The notes beneath the pieces are model-generated. The model was not told where the DNA came from and searched no databases. It was given only the letters and a program-made list of their open reading frames with translations. Below, piece after piece: positions 49,352 through 61,154 of a stretch of DNA of 64,000 nt (position 1 is the stretch's first letter; the number at the start of each line of letters is the position of its first letter). The position numbers and the translations under genes are program-made. The DNA is taken from positions 1,984,001 through 2,048,000 of the forward strand of contig NZ_JAJJMO010000001.1 in NCBI RefSeq assembly GCF_020905345.1, given 5' to 3'. The stretch is from Flavobacterium pisciphilum. GTDB lineage: Bacteria; Bacteroidota; Bacteroidia; Flavobacteriales; Flavobacteriaceae.

Positions 49352-52300
49352 CTATCTGTTCAGATATAAGTATCCAGCTTTTTCTTTTGTATTCCCATCC
49401 GTTTTCACATATCTGACGATATAATAGTAAGTCCCTTCAGGTAGATTATCGTTTGCATTTACTGTTGTTCTTCCACTGGATTTTCCATTAAAAGCAACAG
49501 TTTCATTGTCATATCCTTTGGCCTGATACACCAGAACTCCCCATCTGTTATAAATTTCAACAGTATTATTAGGAAACTTAGTTATTCCATCTATATAGAA
49601 TACATCATTATCACCATCACCGTTTGGCGTGACATGAGTATAGATATCAATATCTTCAATGGTATTAACAATAACTGTTACCACAGCAGTTGAACAATTC
49701 ACAGGATTTAATTTCTCACAAATAGTATATGTTATCTGATAAGTTCCCGCTGGTGTTCCTGGTGCCAAATCAACTTTGCCATCTGCATTTAATACAATAT
49801 GTCCTGTTGCGTCTGGAGTATCAACTGTAAGTGTAACTTCACTTAATCCTGTTGGACTTCCATTTAATGTATCATTTTCAAAGATGTTGATGATTCCAGT
49901 TGTCCCAGTAGATCCTGATATTATAGTAGCTGAATCATCGTTTGCATCTACATGTGCTCCCACAACATGAACAACACTTGTTATCGTAGCACAATTTCCT
50001 GGATTACTTACTTCACAAATTGTATATTGAACATCATAAAAACCTGCTGGTGTATTCAATCCTACAGTTACTGTACCGTCAGGATTTAGTGTTAATCCTG
50101 CAGGAATACTTACTAGAGTAAGTACTACATGACCTGAATTAACTCCAATTACTACCGTTCTACCATCTAAAGTATCATTATCTATTAATGATCGAGTTGT
50201 TCCACCTGCACTACCATTGATAGGCCCCTCTGTTTCTGTTACCGCATTAATAATACTTATGGGTTTAGGAACTATTGTAGATATATTATCACCTAATATT
50301 GGATCTGCTTCGGTACCTGTTATAATTGCCGTATTGGAATACGAACCTGTTGCGTTTACGGTAGCAACTATGACTAAAGTCGCACTTCCTCCATTGGCTA
50401 AGTTGCCTATTGTCCAGTTTGGTGCTGACCAAGTTCCTGTTGATGGTGTTGCACTAACAAAGGTATACCCCGCTGGAAGTACATCACTAACTGATACTCC
50501 TGTTGCATCACTTGGTCCTGCGTTTGAGGCAGTAATAGTGAAAGTTACATTACTACCCACATTTGGAGTAGCATTATTTACGGTTTTCACCACAGCAAGA
50601 TTGCTTTGTGGTTTTGGTGTAGGAACGGTTGTCGATGTATTGTCTCCTGGTGTTGGATCTGGTTCGGTACCTGTTATGGTTGCCGTATTGGAATACGAAC
50701 CTGTTGCGTTTACTGTAGCTACAATAGCTAAAGTAGCACTTCCTCCATTGGCTAGATTGCCTATTGTCCAATTTGGTGCTGACCAAGTTCCTGTTGATGG
50801 TGTAGCACTAACAAAGGTATACCCTGCTGGAAGTACATCACTAACGGATACTCCTGTTGCATCACTTGGTCCTGCGTTTGATGCAGTGATGGTAAAAGTT
50901 ACATTACTACCCACATTTGGAGTCGCGTTATTTACAGTTTTTACCACAGCAAGATTGCTTTGTGGTTTTGGTGTAGGAACGGTTGTCGATGTATTGTCTC
51001 CTGGTGTTGGATCTGGTTCTGTTCCTGTTATCGTTGCCGTATTGGAATACGAACCTGTTGCGTTTACGGTAGCAACTATAGCTAAAGTCACACTTCCTCC
51101 ATTGGCTAGATTGCCTATTGTCCAGTTTGGTGCTGACCAAGTTCCTGTTGATGGTGTAGCACTAACAAAGGTATACCCTGCTGGAAGTACATCACTAACT
51201 GACACTCCTGTTGCATCACTTGGTCCTGCGTTTGAGGCAGTAATAGTGAAAGTTACATTACTACCCACATTTGGAGTAGCATTATTTACGGTTTTCACCA
51301 CAGCAAGATTGCTTTGTGGTTTTGGTGTAGGAACGGTTGTCGATGTATTGTCTCCTGGTGTTGGATCTGGTTCGGTACCTGTTATGGTTGCCGTATTGGA
51401 ATACGAACCTGTTGCGTTTACTGTAGCTACAATAGCTAAAGTAGCACTTCCTCCATTGGCTAGATTGCCTATTGTCCAATTTGGTGCTGACCAAGTTCCT
51501 GTTGATGGTGTAGCACTAACAAAGGTATACCCTGCTGGAAGTACATCACTAACGGATACTCCTGTTGCATCACTTGGTCCTGCGTTTGATGCAGTGATGG
51601 TAAAAGTTACATTACTACCCACATTTGGAGTCGCGTTATTTACAGTTTTTACCACAGCAAGATTGCTTTGTGGTTTTGGTGTAGGAACGGTTGTCGATGT
51701 ATTGTCTCCTGGTGTTGGATCTGGTTCGGTACCTGTTATGGTTGCCGTATTGGAATACGAACCTGTTGCGTTTACTGTAGCTACAATAGCTAAAGTAGCA
51801 CTTCCTCCATTGGCTAGGTTGCCTATTGTCCAATTTGGTGCTGACCAAGTTCCTGTTGATGGTGTAGCACTAACAAAGGTATACCCTGCTGGAAGTACAT
51901 CACTAACGGATACTCCTGTTGCATCACTTGGTCCTGCGTTTGATGCAGTGATGGTAAAAGTTACATTACTACCCACATTTGGAGTCGCGTTGTTTACAGT
52001 TTTCACCACGGCAAGATTGCTTTGTGGTTTTGGCGTAGGAACGGTTGTCGATGTATTGTCTCCTGGTGTTGGATCTGGTTCGGTTCCTGTTATCGTTGCT
52101 GTATTGGAATACGAACCTGTTGCATTTACGGTAGCAACTATCGCTAAAGTAGCACTTCCTCCATTGGCTAGGTTGCCTATTGTCCAATTTGGTGCTGACC
52201 AAGTTCCTGTTGATGGTGTTGCACTAACAAAGGTATACCCTGCTGGAAGTACATCACTAACGGATACTCCTGTTGCATCACTTGGTCCTGCGTTTGATGC

Positions 52301-55300
52301 AGTGATGGTAAAAGTTACATTACTACCCACATTTGGAGTCGCGTTGTTTACAGTTTTCACCACGGCAAGATTGCTTTGTGGTTTTGGCGTAGGAACGGTT
52401 GTCGATGTATTGTCTCCTGGTGTTGGATCTGGTTCGGTTCCTGTTATCGTTGCTGTATTGGAATACGAACCTGTTGCATTTACGGTAGCAACTATCGCTA
52501 AAGTAGCACTTCCTCCATTGGCTAGGTTGCCTATTGTCCAATTTGGTGCTGACCAAGTTCCTGTTGATGGTGTAGCACTAACAAAGGTATACCCTGCTGG
52601 AAGTACATCACTAACGGATACTCCTGTTGCATCACTTGGTCCTGCGTTTGATGCAGTGATGGTAAAAGTTACATTACTACCCACATTTGGAGTCGCGTTA
52701 TTTACAGTTTTTACCACAGCAAGATTGCTTTGTGGTTTTGGTGTAGGAACGGTTGTCGATGTATTGTCTCCTGGTGTTGGATCTGGTTCTGTTCCTGTTA
52801 TCGTTGCCGTATTGGAATACGAACCTGTTGCGTTTACGGTAGCAACTATAGCTAAAGTCACACTTCCTCCATTGGCTAGATTGCCTATTGTCCAGTTTGG
52901 TGCTGACCAAGTTCCTGTTGATGGTGTAGCACTAACAAAGGTATACCCTGCTGGAAGTACATCACTAACTGACACTCCTGTTGCATCACTTGGTCCTGCG
53001 TTTGAGGCAGTAATAGTGAAAGTTACATTACTACCCACATTTGGAGTAGCATTATTTACGGTTTTCACCACAGCAAGATTGCTTTGTGGTTTTGGTGTAG
53101 GAACGGTTGTCGATGTATTGTCTCCTGGTGTTGGATCTGGTTCGGTACCTGTTATGGTTGCCGTATTGGAATACGAACCTGTTGCGTTTACTGTAGCTAC
53201 AATAGCTAAAGTAGCACTTCCTCCATTGGCTAGATTGCCTATTGTCCAGTTTGGTGCTGACCAAGTTCCTGTTGATGGTGTTGCACTAACAAAGGTATAC
53301 CCTGCTGGAAGTACATCACTAACTGATACTCCTGTTGCATCACTTGGTCCTGCGTTTGATGCAGTGATGGTAAAAGTTACATTACTACCCACGTTTGGAG
53401 TAGCGTTGTTTACAGTTTTCACCACGGCAAGATTGCTTTGTGGTTTTGGCGTAGGAACGGTTGTTGATGTATTATCTCCTGGTGTTGGATCTGGTTCTGT
53501 TCCTGTTATCGTTGCCGTATTGGAATACGAACCTGTTGCGTTTACTGTAGCTACAATAGCTAAAGTCACACTTCCTCCATTGGTTAGATTGCCTATTGTC
53601 CAATTTGGTGCCGACCAAGTTCCTGTTGATGGTGTTGCACTAACAAAGGTATACCCTGCTGGAAGTACATCACTAACTGACACTCCTGTTGCATCACTTG
53701 GTCCTGCATTTGATGCCGTAATAGTAAAAGTTACATTACTACCTACGTTTGGAGTAGCGTTGTTTACAGTTTTCACCACGGCAAGATTGCTCTGTGGTTT
53801 TGGCGTAGGAACGGTTGTCGATGTATTGTCTCCTGGCGTTGGATCTGGTTCGGTACCAGTTATTGTTGCTGTATTGGAATACGAACCTGTTGCGTTTACT
53901 GTAGCTACAATAGCTAAAGTAGCACTTCCTCCATTGGCTAGATTGCCTATTGTCCAGTTTGGTGCTGACCAAGTTCCTGTTGATGGTGTAGCACTAACAA
54001 AGGTATACCCTGCTGGAAGTACATCACTAACGGATACTCCTGTTGCATCACTTGGTCCTGCGTTTGATGCAGTGATGGTAAAAGTTACATTACTACCCAC
54101 ATTTGGAGTCGCGTTATTTACAGTTTTTACCACAGCAAGATTGCTTTGTGGTTTTGGTGTAGGAACGGTTGTCGATGTATTGTCTCCTGGTGTTGGATCT
54201 GGTTCGGTACCTGTTATGGTTGCCGTATTGGAATACGAACCTGTTGCGTTTACTGTAGCTACAATAGCTAAAGTAGCACTTCCTCCATTGGCTAGGTTGC
54301 CTATTGTCCAATTTGGTGCTGACCAAGTTCCTGTTGATGGTGTAGCACTAACAAAGGTATACCCTGCTGGAAGTACATCACTAACGGATACTCCTGTTGC
54401 ATCACTTGGTCCTGCGTTTGATGCAGTGATGGTAAAAGTTACATTACTACCCACATTTGGAGTCGCGTTGTTTACAGTTTTCACCACGGCAAGATTGCTT
54501 TGTGGTTTTGGCGTAGGAACGGTTGTCGATGTATTGTCTCCTGGTGTTGGATCTGGTTCGGTTCCTGTTATCGTTGCTGTATTGGAATACGAACCTGTTG
54601 CATTTACGGTAGCAACTATCGCTAAAGTAGCACTTCCTCCATTGGCTAGATTGCCTATTGTCCAATTTGGTGCTGACCAAGTTCCTGTTGATGGTGTTGC
54701 ACTAACAAAGGTATACCCTGCTGGAAGTACATCACTAACGGATACTCCTGTTGCATCACTTGGTCCTGCGTTTGATGCAGTGATGGTAAAAGTTACATTA
54801 CTACCCACATTTGGAGTCGCGTTGTTTACAGTTTTCACCACGGCAAGATTGCTTTGTGGTTTTGGCGTAGGAACGGTTGTCGATGTATTGTCTCCTGGTG
54901 TTGGATCTGGTTCGGTTCCTGTTATCGTTGCTGTATTGGAATACGAACCTGTTGCATTTACGGTAGCAACTATCGCTAAAGTAGCACTTCCTCCATTGGC
55001 TAGGTTGCCTATTGTCCAATTTGGTGCTGACCAAGTTCCTGTTGATGGTGTTGCACTAACAAAGGTATACCCTGCTGGAAGTACATCACTAACTGATACT
55101 CCTGTTGCATCACTTGGTCCTGCGTTTGATGCAGTGATGGTAAAAGTTACATTACTACCCACATTTGGAGTAGCATTGCTTGACACTTTTATGATTTTTA
55201 AATCAGCGTTACAACTTTCTGTTTGAAAATCTTTAGTGGTAACTGATGTACCACCACAATCTGTAGCTACCGAATACTGAACTTTAACGACACCTACTCC

Positions 55301-56812
55301 TGTAAAATTTAAAGTATTTGCCACCAAATTACCTGGTCCACTTAAAACTGTCAATGTACCTCCAGCCGGAGATGGTTCCAATAGTACTGAAGATCCAGTA
55401 CAATAATTAGAATTAGGTCCCCCTCCTGTTGTGACGGGTTGTATAACTGGTAAAGATTCTACTCCACAAATTTGCACGGCAGCTGTAGCAAAATTATAAC
55501 TAGCTTCTGTAGTACTAGCATTAGTACCATCTCCCATACTTCCTCTAATTCTGTGTCCTGCATAACCAAACTTAAGATCACATTTTCTCACAATCATAGA
55601 GGTATGTCCACCGGTTTCAACAGCTAAAATATTGTCCGTAATAGAAATTCCATTAGGCATAACAGGATTAGCAGGATCTGCTACTGTCCCTAATAAAGAA
55701 TTATTATTATCACCAAAAGCATAAAGATTTTTCGCACTATTGATAATATTTACACTAGCATATTGTCTATCATGTTCTTGTGAACTAAACCATTTGACAT
55801 TATTCATAACTGGACCTGCAGCCGACGTATAACGTGGTTGTACCCAGCTTAATCTGTCAGTTGTTGTCCAATCTCCTAATTGTCTTGATGAATTCTTTCC
55901 TAATGCATATAAATTTTCATCAGTTGACAAAATATAGTATGATCTACTAGTAACACTTCCAGTAGATCCAATCATTTTTGGTATTACTCCTGAAGGCAAA
56001 GTCATTTGGGTTGCTCTGTTTTGAATTGGAATGATTGCTGAATTATTTCCTAACAATACATTTTCCCCCCAAACATATACTGTACCATCAGATTTTAATG
56101 CCATTAAGCCATTAACGTTTCCTCTACAGGCAACCACATTATCTAAAAATGGATTTCCCGCTGTAGCAGTAGTGACTTTATACCAAGTTAAGGCATCCCC
56201 GACACCTCCATTACCTCTTGTATTAGCATTTTGAGAAATCACCCAAACATCCCCACTACAAGTTGTAATAGCAAGTGTTTGATAAGTAGCGAATATCATT
56301 TTAACATCACCTGGATTCACTCCTGTCGGCAATCCGTTTGCATTTCCTTGAATTGCTATTTTCTGAAATGTTGTACTCGAAGTAATAGATGCATCCAAAA
56401 CAATTCCTTCTTTGGACCATGCATATAATCCATCGGTTGCCAAAATAATTCCCTGAACATTATTTGCAGAATTACTTCCCAAACCTGCCTTTAGAGGAAT
56501 CGCTGTTCCCAATGCAGGAAAATTTGTAACGTTAATTGTCAATGGTGCCAATACATTAGCAACTCCATCATTTGCTACATTCTCACCCCAAGTCTGTAAA
56601 GACCCATCTGAAGTTCTTACAATCGTGGTATGAAAAGAAGAGATAAAATTATCATATTCTATTGTCGTTGCATTATTATCCGAATCAACTCCGAAGTTTG
56701 ACAAATCTGTATTTGGACATCCTACTGGCGGTGAAGAACACTGTGAATTTGCCGTATGGATAAACAGGAACAACATGAAAAATAAACATATTAAATATTT
56801 GAAATTCCGCAT
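49352..56812 (-). CDS. Giant T9SS type B surface protein with RCC1-like region and 14 DUF11 repeats
   Basis: About 2,486 residues from the Met at 56812, the start of a Sec signal peptide ([14 protein letters not shown]...). Upstream in-frame Mets at 56842 and 56851 are alternatives. The N-terminal 450 residues hold RCC1-type repeats ([43 protein letters not shown]), probably a seven-bladed propeller. From about residue 545 come 14 units of 118 residues, a DUF11 Ig-like fold with [39 protein letters not shown] and [15 protein letters not shown]. Two diverged Ig-like domains with DNDTLDG/ENDTLNG and the YTICE..NP.NC pattern follow. The last 90 residues are the gliding-associated type B sorting domain ([13 protein letters not shown] ... 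[18 protein letters not shown] ... GTYYYIVRY ... GYLYLNR). Secreted surface protein, probably an adhesin. Confidence 0.94.
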   Translation of the reverse strand: MRNFKYLICLFFMLFLFIHTANSQCSSPPVGCPNTDLSNFGVDSDNNATTIEYDNFISSFHTTIVRTSDGSLQTWGENVANDGVANVLAPLTINVTNFPALGTAIPLKAGLGSNSANNVQGIILATDGLYAWSKEGIVLDASITSSTTFQKIAIQGNANGLPTGVNPGDVKMIFATYQTLAITTCSGDVWVISQNANTRGNGGVGDALTWYKVTTATAGNPFLDNVVACRGNVNGLMALKSDGTVYVWGENVLLGNNSAIIPIQNRATQMTLPSGVIPKMIGSTGSVTSRSYYILSTDENLYALGKNSSRQLGDWTTTDRLSWVQPRYTSAAGPVMNNVKWFSSQEHDRQYASVNIINSAKNLYAFGDNNNSLLGTVADPANPVMPNGISITDNILAVETGGHTSMIVRKCDLKFGYAGHRIRGSMGDGTNASTTEASYNFATAAVQICGVESLPVIQPVTTGGGPNSNYCTGSSVLLEPSPAGGTLTVLSGPGNLVANTLNFTGVGVVKVQYSVATDCGGTSVTTKDFQTESCNADLKIIKVSSNATPNVGSNVTFTITASNAGPSDATGVSVSDVLPAGYTFVSATPSTGTWSAPNWTIGNLANGGSATLAIVATVNATGSYSNTATITGTEPDPTPGDNTSTTVPTPKPQSNLAVVKTVNNATPNVGSNVTFTITASNAGPSDATGVSVSDVLPAGYTFVSATPSTGTWSAPNWTIGNLANGGSATLAIVATVNATGSYSNTATITGTEPDPTPGDNTSTTVPTPKPQSNLAVVKTVNNATPNVGSNVTFTITASNAGPSDATGVSVSDVLPAGYTFVSATPSTGTWSAPNWTIGNLANGGSATLAIVATVNATGSYSNTATITGTEPDPTPGDNTSTTVPTPKPQSNLAVVKTVNNATPNVGSNVTFTITASNAGPSDATGVSVSDVLPAGYTFVSATPSTGTWSAPNWTIGNLANGGSATLAIVATVNATGSYSNTATITGTEPDPTPGDNTSTTVPTPKPQSNLAVVKTVNNATPNVGSNVTFTITASNAGPSDATGVSVSDVLPAGYTFVSATPSTGTWSAPNWTIGNLTNGGSVTLAIVATVNATGSYSNTATITGTEPDPTPGDNTSTTVPTPKPQSNLAVVKTVNNATPNVGSNVTFTITASNAGPSDATGVSVSDVLPAGYTFVSATPSTGTWSAPNWTIGNLANGGSATLAIVATVNATGSYSNTATITGTEPDPTPGDNTSTTVPTPKPQSNLAVVKTVNNATPNVGSNVTFTITASNAGPSDATGVSVSDVLPAGYTFVSATPSTGTWSAPNWTIGNLANGGSVTLAIVATVNATGSYSNTATITGTEPDPTPGDNTSTTVPTPKPQSNLAVVKTVNNATPNVGSNVTFTITASNAGPSDATGVSVSDVLPAGYTFVSATPSTGTWSAPNWTIGNLANGGSATLAIVATVNATGSYSNTATITGTEPDPTPGDNTSTTVPTPKPQSNLAVVKTVNNATPNVGSNVTFTITASNAGPSDATGVSVSDVLPAGYTFVSATPSTGTWSAPNWTIGNLANGGSATLAIVATVNATGSYSNTATITGTEPDPTPGDNTSTTVPTPKPQSNLAVVKTVNNATPNVGSNVTFTITASNAGPSDATGVSVSDVLPAGYTFVSATPSTGTWSAPNWTIGNLANGGSATLAIVATVNATGSYSNTATITGTEPDPTPGDNTSTTVPTPKPQSNLAVVKTVNNATPNVGSNVTFTITASNAGPSDATGVSVSDVLPAGYTFVSATPSTGTWSAPNWTIGNLANGGSATLAIVATVNATGSYSNTATITGTEPDPTPGDNTSTTVPTPKPQSNLAVVKTVNNATPNVGSNVTFTITASNAGPSDATGVSVSDVLPAGYTFVSATPSTGTWSAPNWTIGNLANGGSVTLAIVATVNATGSYSNTATITGTEPDPTPGDNTSTTVPTPKPQSNLAVVKTVNNATPNVGSNVTFTITASNAGPSDATGVSVSDVLPAGYTFVSATPSTGTWSAPNWTIGNLANGGSATLAIVATVNATGSYSNTATITGTEPDPTPGDNTSTTVPTPKPQSNLAVVKTVNNATPNVGSNVTFTITASNAGPSDATGVSVSDVLPAGYTFVSATPSTGTWSAPNWTIGNLANGGSATLVIVATVNATGSYSNTAIITGTEADPILGDNISTIVPKPISIINAVTETEGPINGSAGGTTRSLIDNDTLDGRTVVIGVNSGHVVLTLVSIPAGLTLNPDGTVTVGLNTPAGFYDVQYTICEVSNPGNCATITSVVHVVGAHVDANDDSATIISGSTGTTGIINIFENDTLNGSPTGLSEVTLTVDTPDATGHIVLNADGKVDLAPGTPAGTYQITYTICEKLNPVNCSTAVVTVIVNTIEDIDIYTHVTPNGDGDNDVFYIDGITKFPNNTVEIYNRWGVLVYQAKGYDNETVAFNGKSSGRTTVNANDNLPEGTYYYIVRYVKTDGNTKEKAGYLYLNR
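50236..55190 (-). repeat. 14 tandem 354-base units inside the giant gene
   Basis: Units start (reverse strand) near 55184, 54830, 54476, 54122, 53768, 53414, 53060, 52706, 52352, 51998, 51644, 51290, 50936 and 50582, a constant 354-base period. The first unit opens with a different linker ([10 protein letters not shown]) and the last diverges at its end. Internal units differ mostly at third codon positions. Units 1-3 match units 8-10, and 6-7 match 11-12. Confidence 0.93.
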
Positions 56813-56857
56813 TGGTTTAGTTGCTGAGTAGTCTTTTATCATAACTAACACTATTAA

Positions 56858-57538
56858 TTAATTTATTAATTGACGAAGATTATAGGTTTGAACCTGACTA
56901 TTGAAGTCATAGAAATCGAACATTAGGTATGTTTCCTTAGATATACCTCCCGATACTTTGTACTTGAACAATTGGACTCCATTTTTAATCTCAATTGTTT
57001 CATTTAGTGCTTTGGCTGTTAGCGAAGTCCCTATTCCTGTTATTGATAAAGCTGGTGCTGTTAAATTTGCAATCGAATTATCTTTTGTTGAAATTTTTAC
57101 TGGGATACTGATTATAAAATCTTCATAATTCCGTCCTCTTTCTAGCTTTTCTGCAAATTTTATTTTCGAAAAATCGAATGATAATTTCACAGGGCTCACC
57201 TTTACAATCATTTTATCCTTAAACAGAGGATGGTTGCATTCTTCATTATTGTTTTTGATTTCAATGAATTTTATTTCATATTCACCAGGCTCTTGAAATA
57301 CATAATCATTAATCTGACTTCCCGTTAAAGTCACAGCAATTCTCTCTTTCGAATTTATGATTGTCCATCTAACCGAAGAATCGAGATTTCCAAAATCGAT
57401 CTTCTCTCCAAATGAAATTATCTTATAGAATTGCCTATTCGCTCCCCCATTAAAATAATTATCATTACTCCTCTCATTTTGTGCTCCAACCTGAAAACTT
57501 ATTATAAGAAAGTTGAAAAACAAAAAATACTTCATCAT
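56858..57538 (-). CDS. Secreted protein partner of the giant adhesin, 226 residues
   Basis: A protein with Sec signal peptide (MMKYFLFFNFLIISFQVGAQ). The mature part is beta-rich: GGANRQFYKIISFGEKI, VRWTIINSKERIAVTLTGSQINDYVFQEPGEYEIKFIE, and MIVKVSPVKLSFDFSKIKF. It looks like two Ig-like or PKD-like domains. I recognise no named family. It is the first gene of the operon and ends 45 bases before the giant gene. No T9SS sorting domain is visible, so it probably stays periplasmic or is anchored by a partner. A possible chaperone, cap or anchor for the giant protein, by context only. Confidence 0.75.
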   Translation of the reverse strand: MMKYFLFFNFLIISFQVGAQNERSNDNYFNGGANRQFYKIISFGEKIDFGNLDSSVRWTIINSKERIAVTLTGSQINDYVFQEPGEYEIKFIEIKNNNEECNHPLFKDKMIVKVSPVKLSFDFSKIKFAEKLERGRNYEDFIISIPVKISTKDNSIANLTAPALSITGIGTSLTAKALNETIEIKNGVQLFKYKVSGGISKETYLMFDFYDFNSQVQTYNLRQLIN

Positions 57539-58337
57539 AGTTTGCATAGTTTAAACTTTACATTTTGAATTAATAATTTTTATCATTTTACTGCATTTTT
57601 ATTCAACATTATAGTTGTTCGTAATATGCGTACAAAGCTTATGATTTGTAGAACAAGAAAACATTGGAACTCTTTATCAATTACGTAAAAAAGAAATTAT
57701 TTACTCCAATGAGCAAAATTCAAACAACTAACAACCAGTGTTTTAACAAAATTTACTAAGATTTTTTTTCCCAACATATTAAGGCTTTAGACCACTTTTA
57801 AGACAATAAAAGGGCTTTTTTTGCTATAGTTAGCACATGGATTTATTGAAAAATGGCGATGGGATTTCAAAAATCATCATTAATAGAAATTTGTAATTCC
57901 TTGTTATATGCTTAGGATGGAAACTTTAATTTTAAACTATCAATGCTTAAAATTTAAAAGAGAGTTAGAGAAAATTGATACGAATTCAAGCTAAAAGAAT
58001 TATCAGAAGCTTAGTACTGTTACAATCATTAATTCAAAAAAAATCTGGCTGCATTAAATGAACCAGATACTTTCACTTCAAAAAAATTTCAATTCTTCTT
58101 AAGACATAATTTTAGTATTTCTATCTCAAAGAAAATAGCAATAAAAAGATCTTCTAATGACATTACAAATAATACGCTGCTTGAAAGACCAACAAAACTA
58201 CATTTCGGTACCCTAAGGCTGGTATTTCCGTTTTAAATATTCTTTGACACAATAGTAATTCCCAACTATCTACATCATTAAACCATTCTCTTCTTCTATT
58301 GAATTGAAACTTTTATAGAAAAAATCTTTTTTGAAGG
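57539..58337. other. Non-coding region upstream of the adhesin operon
   Basis: About 800 AT-rich bases between the adhesin operon and a small reverse gene. No open frame with family features, no tRNA and no clear TAnnTTTG promoter was found, although the operon promoter must lie here. It is unusually long for this window and may hold regulatory sites. Confidence 0.5.
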
Positions 58338-58565
58338 TTATCGAGTATTAGAAATTTTAGACCCAATAATTTTAGATTTGGCAATTTTAGATAATGCTAT
58401 TAATTTTTCCCAATTGGCTAAACTAAGAGAGATCTCACATCCATTATGACAAATGTTCATCCAAATTCCACAATGGTCGTCTACACTAATAAAAATTTCT
58501 TGTTCCCCTAAATCATCTTGATCACAAAACAATTTTACTTTTTGAGCTACTGTTATTCCTTTCAT
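58338..58565 (-). CDS. Small Cys/His-rich hypothetical protein, 75 residues
   Basis: A 75-residue soluble protein. A beta-rich N-terminal half (KVKLFCDQDDLGEQEIFISVDDHCGIWMNICHNGCEISLSL) carries Cys14, His31, Cys32, Cys39, His40 and Cys43, then a helix ANWEKLIALSKIAKSKI. The Cys/His spacing could bind a metal, but no known finger motif fits. No family recognised. It stands alone between two long non-coding regions. Confidence 0.6.
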   Translation of the reverse strand: MKGITVAQKVKLFCDQDDLGEQEIFISVDDHCGIWMNICHNGCEISLSLANWEKLIALSKIAKSKIIGSKISNTR

Positions 58566-59265
58566 ATGAAAAGTTTTTTATTAAACTTCATTACAACTTT
58601 CTATTAGTTGAGTAATTTCTTTTGATGATCTAGAATCACTCCCCATTAGACTATTTCTACTTTTCATTACCACTCCATTTTGAGCTTTACAATTTTTAGA
58701 ATTCTATTTTAACGAAGAAAATAAATCGCATTCCATTTTACAAAACTTACTGTTTTTTTATTGCGTAATTTGAAAAAAAGCAAACTCTTAATAGTTAATT
58801 TACATCATGTAAAATGCTGTTTTGTCCTAGAAAACAAAGAAATTTTATAAAAATATATTCCCATAAACATCAAACCGCACTAACCACCTTTTGTTTTAAC
58901 ACGAATTTTACATTAAAAAGTAAAATTTTCTTAAAATTTCACCTTAATATTGTTTGTTTTGCGCAATACGTAAAAAAATAAAGCATTTTAAACGTTTTCA
59001 TTAGGTAGCTTTGTGAAGTATTTTCCGTAAAAGAGCTAAGTAAAATAACGCCCCTATTTATTAAACTTTTCTTCCACAAAATACGCTGAAAGAAAGCATT
59101 CAAAAATCAAACTTCTAAGATGAAAATATTCATAACGTCTATTTGTATCAACTTAAAAGAATCATTAAATTGTCCCTTTCTTAAATAAAAACAACATTCA
59201 CAAAACACCCCACCATTTGACACATATATAATATCTAAAACTCGTTTAATCTATCCCTCCCCCGT
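58566..59265. other. Non-coding region upstream of the TPR-AraC regulator
   Basis: About 700 AT-rich bases. TAGCTTTG at 59006-59013 is a possible -7 box. I see no coding frame, RNA gene or strong hairpin. The promoters of the divergent small gene and the regulator must lie here. Confidence 0.5.
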
Positions 59266-60858
59266 ATGCGCCTAAAATTACTATTCTACTGTATAATTGT
59301 TAATTTATTACATTTTCAATGCTACGCACTGGACTCCGAATACGATAAAATTTATTCAGAAACTGCCCAAGTATTAGTGAGTACAAATCCCAAAAAAGCA
59401 CTCACCAACACGAATTTATTATACAGAATTTCCAAAAATAATTCCCAACGCATCAATGCCTGCATGCTCAGAGCTACGGTTCTGCGACAATATGACATTA
59501 ACAATGAAGCCATACGCTCACTAATGAAAGCTGATAGCTTAGCAACAATTGACAAAAATTATGCAATGTTATCACGTATCAATGGATTCTTATCTACACT
59601 CCATCGCGAGATTGGTGTTCCAAGTTTGGGCAAAACATTTTTAGAAAAAGCACTTAATTCAAGTAAAAAAATAAAAGACAAGGATGAAATGTATCGGTTT
59701 CAGGGAAACCTATATCAAGAACTATCCTATTATGAAATAGATGATCATAATTATAACAAAGCCAATACATATCTTAAAAAGGGAAACAAACTATTTGAAA
59801 AAATAAGTCTCAACATAGATAAACCTTTTCATTTGGCTGTAAACAACGAAGTCATAGCCAAAAACTATCTTGCAATGCATCAAATAGATTCAGCACTAAT
59901 TATCTATGAAAAAGCTCAAAAACTACTTAGTGAATCTCAATCGCCAGAGAGCCCTTTAAAAGGATTCATCTATAATGGCTTGGGAAATGTTTATACTGCA
60001 TATAAAGAATACCCAAAGGCTAAGGAAAACTATATCAAAGCTGAGGAAATAGCAGAAACCTCTAAGTTTTACACTTTACGACATGAGGTCTACAATTCTC
60101 TTTTAGAATACTATAAACAAACAAAAAACAACCAAAAATATGTCTTTTACAGTGAAAAGTACAATGAATTAAAGGATAATGAAGAAGGCAACCGCAAGCT
60201 CATTGCAGATAATCTAATTTCTACACTACACGCCAAAGAAAAGACCAACGTCTCAAAACATCAAAAAATCAATTTCATTATTCTTACTATTTGCATTTTA
60301 GCAATTCTAGTTACATTAGGAATTTATTCTTATAAAAGAAAACAGGACTATAGAAAATTCAAGGATTATATCACAAAGAAAGATATACCACTCCAGACCA
60401 CATCAGTAGTCACTCAAATTGACTGTGAACCTAAAAAAGATACAGCCAAAGAATACATGTCTCAAGAAACGGAAGAAAGTATTTTAAAAAAGATACAAGA
60501 ATTAGAACAGCAAGAATATTATTTAGGAAAAGAGACCTCATTGAATGTAATGGCAGCTGAACTAGGTATCAATCACCGCTATTTATCCTATGTAATCAAC
60601 AAACACAAAGAAAAAGATTTTGCTGGTTATATCAATGAACTAAGGATTAATTATATTGTAGACCGCCTACAAGCTGATCCTAATTTTCTTAAATACAAAA
60701 TCAGCTACCTAGGTGAAAAATGTGGTTTTTCATCTCATAGCCGTTTTACCATTACTTTCAAAAAAATTACAGGTTTGTCACCCCTAGCTTTCATTACATA
60801 TCTTAAAGAAGAAACTAAAACAGATTCTAATAAAATAAGTTATCAAAATCAATTATAA
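59266..60858 (+). CDS. Membrane-anchored TPR and AraC-type HTH regulator
   Basis: A 530-residue regulator. N-terminal signal/anchor (about 1-21), then TPR-like helical repeats (about 30-310: KALTNTNLLYRISKNN, GLGNVYTAYKEYPKAKENYIKAEEIAE). A transmembrane helix lies at about 334-355 (INFIILTICILAILVTLGIYSY). The cytoplasmic AraC-type double HTH occupies the C-terminus (about 415-515), with LNVMAAELGINHRYLSYVINKH and ISYLGEKCGFSSHSRFTITFKK. Periplasmic TPR sensing coupled to a DNA-binding tail is a one-component transmembrane design seen in Bacteroidota. The target genes are unknown; the adhesin operon lies about 1.7 kb away. Confidence 0.9.
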   Translation: MRLKLLFYCIIVNLLHFQCYALDSEYDKIYSETAQVLVSTNPKKALTNTNLLYRISKNNSQRINACMLRATVLRQYDINNEAIRSLMKADSLATIDKNYAMLSRINGFLSTLHREIGVPSLGKTFLEKALNSSKKIKDKDEMYRFQGNLYQELSYYEIDDHNYNKANTYLKKGNKLFEKISLNIDKPFHLAVNNEVIAKNYLAMHQIDSALIIYEKAQKLLSESQSPESPLKGFIYNGLGNVYTAYKEYPKAKENYIKAEEIAETSKFYTLRHEVYNSLLEYYKQTKNNQKYVFYSEKYNELKDNEEGNRKLIADNLISTLHAKEKTNVSKHQKINFIILTICILAILVTLGIYSYKRKQDYRKFKDYITKKDIPLQTTSVVTQIDCEPKKDTAKEYMSQETEESILKKIQELEQQEYYLGKETSLNVMAAELGINHRYLSYVINKHKEKDFAGYINELRINYIVDRLQADPNFLKYKISYLGEKCGFSSHSRFTITFKKITGLSPLAFITYLKEETKTDSNKISYQNQL

Positions 60859-61016
60859 CAAATAACATAGTATTAGTTATAATTCACAAAATATATTACC
60901 CTTGTCAAGATTTTACAAAAATTGCTCCGTAACAATCAAAGGGTCAAATAGATTATAAAAAACTTGTCTGCTTTTGCTTTTAAAGCCTAAATAGCGATTA
61001 ACCCCATCATATCGAC

Positions 61017-61052
61017 AAAAGTCTTTTCAAATTCATGAAAAGACTTTTTTTA
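61017..61052 (+). terminator. Terminator hairpin upstream of the DUF2339 gene
   Basis: 13-bp stem (61017-61029 with 61036-61048) followed by T-run. The in-frame ATG at 61035 lies inside this hairpin, so the true start of the next gene is further on. Confidence 0.85.
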
Positions 61053-61154
61053 TGTTCCAGCATTCTCTTTTATACAGATAAAAACTACCAAAACACTTTA
61101 ACACTATCAAAATGTTATTATATTTACCGCGCACAACATTTTATTTATTTGTTT

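Noticed and set aside
50236..55190. Possible CRISPR or mobile-element array from the regular period
   Set aside because: The repeats are in-frame protein domains of 118 residues with synonymous differences.
50217..55226. Very long forward open frame opposite the giant gene
   Set aside because: It mirrors the 354-base repeats of the reverse gene, reads as a low-complexity repeat with no family features, and the reverse gene has a signal peptide and sorting domain. It is a shadow of the real gene.
61035..61154. N-terminal extension of the DUF2339 protein
   Set aside because: Its ATG lies within a strong terminator hairpin, and the Met at 61155 starts directly at the family's membrane anchor.
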